From Chromatiaceae bacterium (GTDB lineage Bacteria > Pseudomonadota > Gammaproteobacteria > Chromatiales > Chromatiaceae), in assembly GCA_024235415.1 (NCBI GenBank), contig JACKML010000004.1, forward strand, positions 62,001 to 126,000: 64,000 nt of DNA, written 5' to 3'. The notes beneath the pieces are model-generated. The model was not told the DNA's origin. It did no database searches and saw only the letters and a list, made by a program, of their open reading frames with translations. Below, one piece after another: positions 57,035 through 64,000 of the stretch; the first letter of the stretch is position 1, and each line of letters starts with the position of its first letter. Both the position numbers and the translations under genes were made by a program.

Positions 57035-57625
57035 TCAGACTTTGCGTTTGGTCCAACCGATAGCCGCTAGACCTAATCCCAAGAGAGCGAGGGGAGTTGG
57101 GACTGGAACTTGACCTTCACCGACATTAATTGTGATACCGTCGCGAAGCATAGCGTCAGGAGCATCAGAATGTGGCCCGATGTATTGGGAAAAGAATACT
57201 CCCTGATTGAAATGGGCGAATAAAACATCGGTTAAAATCGAACCAGATATCGACACTGCGGTTCCGGCTGATTGAGAACCCGGAGTAGCGCCAGATGTTC
57301 TCCAGCCAAATGCATAATTGCCCACGCCTGTAGCGAAACCCTCCCAAACATCAACCACGCTATAGCTTGTTGCACCGAATGAAAACGAGGCCGCTCCACT
57401 CGTAACACTCCCATCGGTATTGTAGCTTCCGTTCATCAAGTTAGGGACTCGATCTGCGGCTACCCAAAATCCGTTAAACATGTTGCCGCTCGTAGACAAT
57501 GTATCTGAACCAGTGAACGTAAATTCAGCGAAACCGCCATTGTCAGCTACATTGATAATAATGCCAGCGCTAGCAGTTGTTGTCGTTGCGAGTATCAGCA
57601 GCATACCGAATAAGGTTCTTTTCAT
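57035..57625 (-). CDS. PEP-CTERM sorting-domain exported protein
   Basis: A 196-residue predicted exopolysaccharide-associated or surface protein. The signal peptide (about 1-20, MLLILATTTTASA cut) is followed by a Gly/Ser/Thr-rich beta-type domain. The C-terminus is a sorting signal: VPVPTPLALLGLGLAAIGW plus a basic end (TKRKV). The usual VPEP is VPVP here, a seen variant. Such tails are cut by an exosortase, which is not in this window. The gene is clearly AT-richer than its neighbours and stands alone between terminator and gene-poor DNA, which suggests transfer. Its specific role is unknown. Confidence 0.85.
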   Translation of the reverse strand: MKRTLFGMLLILATTTTASAGIIINVADNGGFAEFTFTGSDTLSTSGNMFNGFWVAADRVPNLMNGSYNTDGSVTSGAASFSFGATSYSVVDVWEGFATGVGNYAFGWRTSGATPGSQSAGTAVSISGSILTDVLFAHFNQGVFFSQYIGPHSDAPDAMLRDGITINVGEGQVPVPTPLALLGLGLAAIGWTKRKV

Positions 57626-58265
57626 CTAAAACATCCTTGCACATTAAGTGCGGGTAGAAAAATTGCTTACTGGCAACCAGCAAAAAGCGAGCCAGACTAG
57701 TCTATATCGAATAATGGCTTTGATAGGTTTACGTAATTTTTCATATCAATCATAGACATAGACGAACAAAAACCAGCTTAGATCAGGGTTGTGATTGTGT
57801 TTCGAAAGTTCCCATCTGGTTCAAGCGTAAAAAAACCCAACACAATCGCTAGCTCTCTACGCAAAACCAAGTACTTCGTCCACTTGTGTTGGGTCCCGCC
57901 TGGATCGGCAGCAAAGGTGGATGTCTCGTCATGGGTGAAAGCGCCAGTTCGCAGACCCGGTGTTATGCAACATCTTGGCGGTCGAGCAAATCGATCCGGG
58001 AATGACCGGAGTTGGCCGGGGGCCGCCTTTGGGGATAGCTGCCCCCTAGCTGACATCCGCGAAACCTCTACCTATCCACTGGTGGCTTTCAGCGAAAAAC
58101 TGAGAACCACCGAAGTCCGCCACAACCGGTCCTAACGGCAGCACCGTTTCAGTCTGTCGGGATTCTTTAAGATGATGAAGTTGGTAACAGGCGCTGCCGC
58201 CCGAACTCGGTCATCTGCACCAAAACTAAAGACAAAACGCCCGTCAACTCCAACTTCTGGATTAC
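57626..58265. other. Gene-poor region between the PEP-CTERM and cytochrome genes
   Basis: Composition shifts from AT-rich (57626-57800, probably the promoter of the PEP-CTERM gene) to GC-rich. Short open frames exist on the minus strand at 57778-58056 and in the frame ending at 58132, the latter with protein-like text (DGRFVFSFGADDRV, NFIILKNP). None has a recognisable domain, a good start or a partner. They may be worn remnants of genes. Confidence 0.5.
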
Positions 58266-58772
58266 CTACTTCTGGTCCGGCGGTGCGGGAAATAGGGCGT
58301 AAGGTGCAGGGGGCTCTTCGTCGGGCGGTAGATAGCTCGGCGCCGGGTTGCCAGGCGCTCCAAGCGATACGATGAAACGATAGAGCGCCCGCAGGTCCTG
58401 CTCGTGCATCATGTTGACCGTGTACCACGGCATGGGTGGGCGCCTTTTTAAGGTACGACACGCTACCACCCACTGATCTTCGCTCATGTCTTTGACATAT
58501 AGCCTAAGATTGGGCGCGTAGGTGGTACCCCATGGCCCGCGCCAGCCGAATGTGTCGCCCTTTAGCCATTGAGATTCTGAAATTTCACCGTTGCCCAGAA
58601 GATAACCTGAGGTATGGCAATCATTGCAGCCCCCGACCTGCGCAATGTACCGCCCTCGCTCGATCATCTCAGCGTCTGTACTGGCAATGACGGACCATGG
58701 TGATGCAGCGATGGCGGCGAGGCCAAGGACGATGAACTTTCCGGTAAGTTGCTGACCCGTTTCGTTACGCAT
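58266..58772 (-). CDS. Exported mono-heme c-type cytochrome
   Basis: The 168-residue protein has a signal peptide (about 1-31) and one heme-attachment motif CNDCH at 49-53 in a class I-like context (ERGRYIAQVGGCNDCHTSG). The distal Met is probably in RPPMPWYTVNMM, and the helix DLRALYRFIVSLG follows. The C-terminal 25 residues are rich in Pro and acidic residues. It resembles the cytochrome subunits of periplasmic dehydrogenases, but no dehydrogenase or oxidase gene lies nearby, so the electron partner is unknown. Confidence 0.88.
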   Translation of the reverse strand: MRNETGQQLTGKFIVLGLAAIAASPWSVIASTDAEMIERGRYIAQVGGCNDCHTSGYLLGNGEISESQWLKGDTFGWRGPWGTTYAPNLRLYVKDMSEDQWVVACRTLKRRPPMPWYTVNMMHEQDLRALYRFIVSLGAPGNPAPSYLPPDEEPPAPYALFPAPPDQK

Positions 58773-59113
58773 GCTATAGCCCTCGCAAAGAAAACATTAG
58801 CCAAATTGCCAAGATTCACATGGGGACGAATATAGTCGGCGAACACAAGGCGTGTTTCGCCGAAACGCCAGGGATTTGCCGAAATGTCGGAACCAGGCAT
58901 TTGGGCCCAAGGGGCGAGCGTTTCTTCAGGGTCTTGTCTCGCCGAATGGGAAATCGGAAAGCTGCCGTCTGTTGGTTGCTTGGCGAAGGGCAGGGATGGT
59001 CGAAAGGCGCCCACAAAGACGCATTGTTTCCCGACCGTTCGGCGAAAACGGGCGACAACCCCAGCCCAGCCACCGATTGAGCAACCGGGGCCGCCGCAGT
59101 AGAGACTACAGCC
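58773..59113. other. Gene-free stretch upstream of the cytochrome gene
   Basis: I see no supported gene. The DNA contains many scattered short TCGCCGAA/TTCGGCGA-like words (for example around 58855-58870, 58945 and 59036), which gives an impression of an eroded repeat. There is no clear unit. The cytochrome promoter must lie at its left end. Confidence 0.4.
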
Positions 59114-61012
59114 TCAGGCGCGTGCGGCCTGGCCGGTGTCGTCGAGCGCGGCCAGCGCGGCGCCGATGCGTTGTTCGATCTGCGTCGGCGAAAGGCCGGC
59201 CATCTCCAGCTGTTCGGCCTGCGTTCCCTGCTCGATGAACGTGTCGGGCAGACCGAGGTTGAGCACGTGCGCCGCGATGCCGGCCGCGTGCAACAGCTCG
59301 TTCACCGCCGATCCGGCACCGCCCTGCACGACATTCTCTTCCAGCGTGACCAGCAGGCGGTGCCGCGCGGCCAGATCGAGCACCAGCGCCTCGTCCATCG
59401 GCTTGACGAAACGCATGTTGACCAGGGTCGCGCCCAGGGCATCGGCCACCGGCCGTGCCGCCTGCAGCAGGGTGCCGAACACCAGCAAGGCCACACCACT
59501 GCCCTGCCTGATCACTTCACCGCGCCCCCAGGGCAGGGTCTCGAAACCCTCACCCGGCTCGACGCCGCTGCCTGCACCGCGCGGATAGCGGACCAACGCC
59601 GGCCCCGGGTGTTCGAAGGCGGTCTGCAGCATCAATCGGCACTCACGCTCATCGGCCGGCGCCAGTATCGCCATATTCGGGATACAGCGCGCATAGCTCA
59701 GATCGAAGCTACCGGCATGGGTCGCACCGTCGGCGCCGACCTGGCCGGCACGATCGACGGCAAGGGTCACGTCCAGGTTCTGCAGTGCGACGTCGTGCAA
59801 CAGTTGATCATAGGCACGCTGCAGAAAGGTCGAGTAGATCGCGACCACCGGCTTCAGTCCGTCGCACGCCATGCCCGCGGCGAAGGTCACCGCGTGCTGC
59901 TCGGCGATGCCGACGTCGAAATACCGCTTGGGGAAACGGGCCGCAAATGCCACCAGGCCCGAGCCCTCACACATCGCCGGCGTGACCGCCATCAGCCGCG
60001 GATCACGTTCACCCGCATCGCACACCCAGTCGGAAAAGACCTGGGTGAAGCTCCTGCCGCCACCCTTGGCCGCCATCTGACCTGTGGAGGGATTGAACGG
60101 CGTCACCCCGTGATAGACGCAGGGATCACCCTCGGCAGGGGCATACCCACGACCCTTGCGGGTCACGACGTGCAGGAAGCGCGGACCGCGCATCGCCTTC
60201 ATATTGCGCAGGGTACTGACCAGCAGCGGCAGATCGTGGCCGTCGATCGGGCCGATGTAATTGAAGCCGAGCTCCTCGAACAGCGTACCGGGCATCACCA
60301 TGCCCTTCATGTGTTCTTCCCAGCGATGCACCAGGTCCTTCATCCCCGGCAGACCGCTCAACACGTGTTTGCCACCCTCGCGCACGCGGTTGTAGAAACG
60401 GCTCGACAGCACCCGGGCCAGGTAGTTGCTGATCGCCCCCACCGGCTGCGAAATCGACATGTCGTTGTCGTTCAGCACCACCAGCAGGTCGAGATCGAGC
60501 GCCCCGGCATGGTTGAGTGCCTCGAATGCCATACCCGCCGACAGTGCGCCGTCGCCGATCACCGCGATGTGCTCGCGCTGCTCGCCGGCCGCCTTGGCGG
60601 CCACCGCCATGCCCAGCGCGGCGCTGATCGAGGTACTCGAGTGACCGGCGCCGAAAGCGTCGTACGTCGATTCGTCACGCTTCAAAAAACCGGACAGCCC
60701 GTCCTTCTGCCGCAGCGTCGACATGCGATCGCGGCGCCCGGTAAGGATCTTGTGCGGATAGGCCTGGTGCCCGACGTCCCACACGAGGCGGTCTTCCGGG
60801 GTGTTAAACACGTAGTGCAGGGCCACTGTCAGTTCCACCACACCGAGCCCCGCGGCCAGGTGCCCGCCGGTCTGCGAAACCGTATTGACCAGGAAACGCC
60901 GCACCTCGGACGCCAGTGCCGGCAGTTCGCCCGCCGCCAGCGCACGCAGACCGCCCGGCGATTCGATCTCGTCGAGCAGCAGATACGGCGCACCGGGTGG
61001 GGTGTAGGGCAT
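59114..61012 (-). CDS. dxs: 1-deoxy-D-xylulose-5-phosphate synthase
   Basis: Thiamine-diphosphate enzyme for the first step of the MEP isoprenoid pathway. The ATG at 61012 gives 632 residues; a TTG at 61036 would add eight. Motifs: WDVGHQAYPHKILTGRRD, HSSTSISAALGMA, the ThDP site GDGALSAGMAFEALNHAG with NDNDMSIS, and the transketolase-like EQHAVTFAAGMA. The 3' end is complete. It is divergent from the olsB-like gene. Confidence 0.97.
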   Translation of the reverse strand: MPYTPPGAPYLLLDEIESPGGLRALAAGELPALASEVRRFLVNTVSQTGGHLAAGLGVVELTVALHYVFNTPEDRLVWDVGHQAYPHKILTGRRDRMSTLRQKDGLSGFLKRDESTYDAFGAGHSSTSISAALGMAVAAKAAGEQREHIAVIGDGALSAGMAFEALNHAGALDLDLLVVLNDNDMSISQPVGAISNYLARVLSSRFYNRVREGGKHVLSGLPGMKDLVHRWEEHMKGMVMPGTLFEELGFNYIGPIDGHDLPLLVSTLRNMKAMRGPRFLHVVTRKGRGYAPAEGDPCVYHGVTPFNPSTGQMAAKGGGRSFTQVFSDWVCDAGERDPRLMAVTPAMCEGSGLVAFAARFPKRYFDVGIAEQHAVTFAAGMACDGLKPVVAIYSTFLQRAYDQLLHDVALQNLDVTLAVDRAGQVGADGATHAGSFDLSYARCIPNMAILAPADERECRLMLQTAFEHPGPALVRYPRGAGSGVEPGEGFETLPWGRGEVIRQGSGVALLVFGTLLQAARPVADALGATLVNMRFVKPMDEALVLDLAARHRLLVTLEENVVQGGAGSAVNELLHAAGIAAHVLNLGLPDTFIEQGTQAEQLEMAGLSPTQIEQRIGAALAALDDTGQAARA

Positions 61013-61280
61013 TACGGGGACCAGGGCGAAAACCAACCGGTATTCTAGCGCACGCCGCGCCGAATCCGTCCGGATGTACCGTCAATCCAGGGGAAAATCG
61101 TGCGCCTTTGTCTTGATATTTTCACTATTGACCCCCCGGAAGGCACCGCCACAGACCCGCACGCGGCACCCGACACGGCGCGACTCCGCCTCTGCAAACT
61201 ATTCGTCATCCGCATGACAAGGCGGTGTCATGCGGTCTCCCTACGCTTGCGGCACCCGTTACCACCACACGGATCCGACC

Positions 61281-62051
61281 ATGAGCGCCATACCCCAGCT
61301 CGCAGCCCGCCGCGCCAGAAACCGCCTGTACGTCGAACTGGCGACCACGATCGACGATATCCGCGCCTCCCAGGCCCTGCGCTACCGCGTGTTCGCCCAG
61401 GAGCTCGGCGCCACCGTCAAAGGGGCCGAACACGGTCATGACGAGGACGAATACGATCCTTATTGTCAGCACCTGCTGGTGCGCGAAAGTGGCAGCGGCC
61501 GGATCATCGGTTCGACCCGCCTGCTGCTCGACGGGCAGGCGCACAGGGCCGGTGGCTTCTATTCCGCCAGCGAGTTTGACCTGAAACCGATCCTCGACCT
61601 TCCGGGACGTCGCCTCGAGGTCGGGCGCACCTGTATCGACCCGGCCTTTCGCCAAGGCGCGGCGATCGCCGTGCTGTGGTCGGGCATGGCCGAATTCGTG
61701 AGGAACCACAACGTAGACTGGCTGTTCGGTTGCGCCAGCATCGAGATGGACGATGGCGGCATCGTCGCCCAGGCCATCATGAATCGCGTACGTCAGTATG
61801 CGATGACCGATCCGGACTGCCGCGCGGTGCCAAACAACCCCCTGCCCGCACTGCCGGCAGGCTCAGAGGACACGGTCGCGGCGCCACTGCCGCCACTGCT
61901 CAAGGCCTACTTCCGCCTCGGCGCCCGCGCCTGTGGCGAGCCCTGTTACGATCCGGCTTTCAACTGTGCGGACATACTGGTGCTGGTCAACGTGAAAGAG
62001 ATCGATTCCTCCTATACGCGACACTTCCTCGACCGTGTCATGAAGGGCTGA
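61281..62051 (+). CDS. olsB: GNAT-type N-acyltransferase, OlsB-like
   Basis: The 256-residue protein belongs to the acyl-homoserine-lactone-synthase-like group that contains OlsB (ornithine 3-hydroxyacyl transferase). Motifs: ALRYRVFAQELGA, the acyl-carrier core GRRLEVGRTCIDPAFRQGAAI and GCASIEMDDGG. I start at the ATG at 61281 (MSAIPQLAARR); the open frame extends to 61230. It is followed 3 nt later by a PlsC-type gene, the pair expected for ornithine lipid synthesis (lyso-ornithine lipid, then its acylation). Substrate is inferred. Confidence 0.8.
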   Translation: MSAIPQLAARRARNRLYVELATTIDDIRASQALRYRVFAQELGATVKGAEHGHDEDEYDPYCQHLLVRESGSGRIIGSTRLLLDGQAHRAGGFYSASEFDLKPILDLPGRRLEVGRTCIDPAFRQGAAIAVLWSGMAEFVRNHNVDWLFGCASIEMDDGGIVAQAIMNRVRQYAMTDPDCRAVPNNPLPALPAGSEDTVAAPLPPLLKAYFRLGARACGEPCYDPAFNCADILVLVNVKEIDSSYTRHFLDRVMKG

Positions 62052-62054
62052 ACC

Positions 62055-62837
62055 ATGGGAGCAATCAGGATCGTATGGCGCAGTCTGATGCTGACGGGGC
62101 ACGTGCTTTTCGGCCTGCTGCTCACGCCGTTCATTCTGCACAGGCACCCGGGCGGCATCCTGCGTACCCATCCCGTTGTCACCTCCTGGTGGCACAACCG
62201 CCTCACCGACATCCTCGGCATCCGGGTAACGGTCTCCGGCCACCGGCCGCGGCCACCGGCATTGCTGGTCAGCAACCATGTCTCCTGGCTGGACATCGTC
62301 ATCCTCGGCGGCCTCACCCACACCGACTTCCTGTCCAAGGACGAGGTCCGTCGCTGGCCACTGATCGGCTGGCTGGCGGCGCGTGCAGGGACCCTGTTCA
62401 TCCGCCGCGGCGACGGTCAGGCCGGCGCCGTCAGCGCTCAGATCGCGCAACGCCTGCGTGAGCAGGGCCTGCTGACACTGTTTCCCGAAGGCACGACCAC
62501 CGACGGACGCGAGGTCCGCCCGTTTTTTTCACGCCTGTTCGCCGCCGCAGTGGATACCGGGACAGACGTGATCCCGGTCGCGCTGCGCTACCACATCGGC
62601 GGCGGCTTTGATCCGGTCGCCCCCTACACCGGCAGCCAGTCGTTGGCGCAGAACCTGCGCGGCCTGCTGCAGCGGGAACGGACCGAGGTTCACGTGGTCT
62701 TCACCCAAGCGATCACGCTGAAAGACCACTCGCGCAAGGAAGTCGCCGAACTGGCACGCAGCGCGATCATCGGTGCACTCAACAGCCCGGAACAGGTACC
62801 CCTGACCCAGCACAGGCCGATCAGGGCCGCGGGATGA
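62055..62837 (+). CDS. olsA: 1-acyl-glycerol-phosphate acyltransferase family, OlsA-like
   Basis: A 260-residue PlsC-type membrane acyltransferase. The NHxxxxD catalytic motif is NHVSWLD (about residue 74), the glycerophosphate-binding-like FPEGTTTDGREV follows, and an N-terminal hydrophobic segment (about 10-28) anchors it. Coupled with the OlsB-like gene it most likely acylates lyso-ornithine lipid; a second role in phosphatidic acid synthesis is possible, as known for OlsA. Confidence 0.8.
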   Translation: MGAIRIVWRSLMLTGHVLFGLLLTPFILHRHPGGILRTHPVVTSWWHNRLTDILGIRVTVSGHRPRPPALLVSNHVSWLDIVILGGLTHTDFLSKDEVRRWPLIGWLAARAGTLFIRRGDGQAGAVSAQIAQRLREQGLLTLFPEGTTTDGREVRPFFSRLFAAAVDTGTDVIPVALRYHIGGGFDPVAPYTGSQSLAQNLRGLLQRERTEVHVVFTQAITLKDHSRKEVAELARSAIIGALNSPEQVPLTQHRPIRAAG

Positions 62838-62891
62838 TCCGGCGTCCGCGGCGGATGGAGTCACTCTGACCGCGACAGTTCGACAGTTCAA

Positions 62892-64000
62892 ATGAATATT
62901 CTGCTCGTCACCGAGACCTACCCGCCGGAGATCAATGGCGTTGCACGCACTCTGGCGCAGATGGCAGACGGCCTGGCCGCACTCGGTCATGCAATCACCC
63001 TGGTGTGCCCGGCGCATGCGGCGCGAATGGGTGGGGGCGCAACCGCCGGCAACATGACCGTCGACCTCTGCCAGGTACGCGGCCTGCCTCTGCCGGGCTA
63101 CGCCGGCCTGCAGATCGGCCTGCCGGCACGTCGGCGGATAAGTGACCTGCTGGAGCGGCGACAGATCGACGTGGCCTACATCGCCACCGAGGGACCGCTT
63201 GGCCACTCGGCCCTGCGCGCCTGCCAGAGGCGCGGAATCCCTGCGCTAACCGGCATGCACACCAATTTCCACCAGTACAGCGCACACTACGGTGCCGGCA
63301 TCCTCGGCCCCTTGCTGCTGCGCTATCTGCGACGTTTCCACAACCGTGCGGCGGGCACACTGGTGCCCACCAGGATACTGGCTGATGAACTGGCGGACGT
63401 CGGGTTCGCAAGGCTGCATACCTGGCCACGCGGCGTACACACCGAACTGTTTTCGCCGCGTCGCCGCGACGATGCGCTGCGCAACGCGTGGGGTCTTAGG
63501 CCGGATGACATTGCGGTGATGTATGTCGGTCGACTCGCCCCCGAGAAGAACCTCGACACCGCGTTTCGTGCGTTCGCCGCGATCAAGTCTGCACGCCCGA
63601 GCGCACGTTTCATCCTGGTCGGCGGCGGTCCGGCCGAACAGTCGCTGCGCGAGGCCCACCCGGATGCGATCTTCGCCGGTGCGAAGTCAGGCGGAGAACT
63701 TGCCCGCCACTACGCCAGCGGCGACCTGTTCCTGTTTCCCAGCGAGACCGAGACCTTCGGCAACGTCACCCTCGAGGCCATGGCGAGCGGTCTGGCAGTG
63801 GTCGCATTCGACCTTGCCGCTGCCCATGAATTGATCCTGCATGGTCACAACGGCGTGCTCGCCGCACCGGGCCTGCCGACGGCTTTTATCGACCAGGCGG
63901 TACGCTGCGCCACCGAACCCGGACTGCAGCGGAAACTAAAGCGTCACGCCCGCGAAACCGCGTTGCAACAGGACTGGCCCAGACTCATCGTCAGGTTGGA
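62892..64000 (+). CDS. GT4-family glycosyltransferase (partial, C-terminus beyond window)
   Basis: The first 369 residues of a GT-B glycosyltransferase. The N-terminus MNILLVTETYPPEINGVART and the segment TGMHTNFHQY are typical of GT4 enzymes that act on lipids or phosphatidylinositol-like acceptors. The nucleotide-sugar site shows VGRLAPEKNLDT, LVGGGPAE and the EX7E motif SETETFGNVTLEAMASG. It starts 54 nt after the OlsA-like gene, so a glycolipid product is plausible (inference). The frame is open to the window end. Confidence 0.9.
   Translation, partial: MNILLVTETYPPEINGVARTLAQMADGLAALGHAITLVCPAHAARMGGGATAGNMTVDLCQVRGLPLPGYAGLQIGLPARRRISDLLERRQIDVAYIATEGPLGHSALRACQRRGIPALTGMHTNFHQYSAHYGAGILGPLLLRYLRRFHNRAAGTLVPTRILADELADVGFARLHTWPRGVHTELFSPRRRDDALRNAWGLRPDDIAVMYVGRLAPEKNLDTAFRAFAAIKSARPSARFILVGGGPAEQSLREAHPDAIFAGAKSGGELARHYASGDLFLFPSETETFGNVTLEAMASGLAVVAFDLAAAHELILHGHNGVLAAPGLPTAFIDQAVRCATEPGLQRKLKRHARETALQQDWPRLIVRL

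Noticed and set aside
58816..59080. Open frames on both strands upstream of the cytochrome gene
   Set aside because: Overlapping frames of about 85 codons on both strands without conserved motifs or ribosome-binding sites.
59171..61048. A 625-codon plus-strand open frame opposite dxs
   Set aside because: Mirror of dxs codon bias; the minus-strand gene has every catalytic motif.

Overview
The window is a GC-rich, densely coded chromosomal segment of a gammaproteobacterium. The evidence is a complete mraZ-to-lpxC division and cell wall cluster in the usual proteobacterial order, the rsmI-lpoA-yraN-diaA-dolP block known from Enterobacteria, Bam and type IV pilus genes of gammaproteobacterial type, and a bacterial type A RNase P RNA. 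A proteobacterial phosphoribulokinase implies a Calvin cycle. Together with an NhaD-type sodium/proton antiporter, a PEP-CTERM protein and ornithine-lipid genes, this suggests an autotrophic, probably marine or halotolerant member of the Chromatiales and relatives (possibly a sulfur oxidiser). That placement is inference; no rRNA or sulfur-oxidation gene is present.

Layout. 1-8.2 kb: def (cut by the window edge), gcvR-like, pgeF, rluD | bamD, then nadE-PII and sucCD on the minus strand. 8.4-18.4 kb: pilS-pilR, a sigma-54 promoter, two pilins, pilB-pilC-pilD, coaE, zapD and yacG on the plus strand. 18.6-25 kb: secA-argJ-Nudix/ThiE fusion-membrane protein and an M23 peptidase on the minus strand, with a DciA-like gene diverging. 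25.6-44.4 kb: the dcw cluster on the minus strand (mraZ, rsmH, ftsL, ftsI, murE, murF, mraY, murD, ftsW, murG, murC, a newly noticed 50-codon ORF, murB, ddlB, ftsQ, ftsA, ftsZ, lpxC), preceded by rnpB and rsmI. 46-51 kb: lpoA, yraN, diaA, dolP and a FAD-linked oxidase. 51-56.8 kb: nhaD, purE/purK (minus), cbbP and a FIST-domain gene. 56.8-59.1 kb: the most accessory part, with an AT-richer PEP-CTERM gene, an orphan c-type cytochrome and two gene-poor stretches. 59.1-64 kb: dxs, then olsB-olsA-like acyltransferases and a GT4 glycosyltransferase cut by the right edge.

Regulatory structure can be read in several places. There is a correctly spaced -24/-12 promoter before pilA, next to its expected regulators PilS/PilR. 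A 17-bp-spaced promoter with three TGGG repeats lies before mraZ. A clear promoter precedes rnpB, and there are several intrinsic terminators. A REP-type palindromic repeat family with a GTAG head occurs at three intergenic loci; at one of them it supplies the stop codons of both convergent neighbours.

I found no rRNA, tRNA, CRISPR array, prophage, insertion sequence or defence island. The observations most worth following are the 50-codon ORF that exactly fills the murC-murB gap with ATGA overlaps on both sides, the REP family and its stop-codon capture, the cbbP-FIST pair separated by a perfect hairpin, and the 57-59 kb accessory patch.
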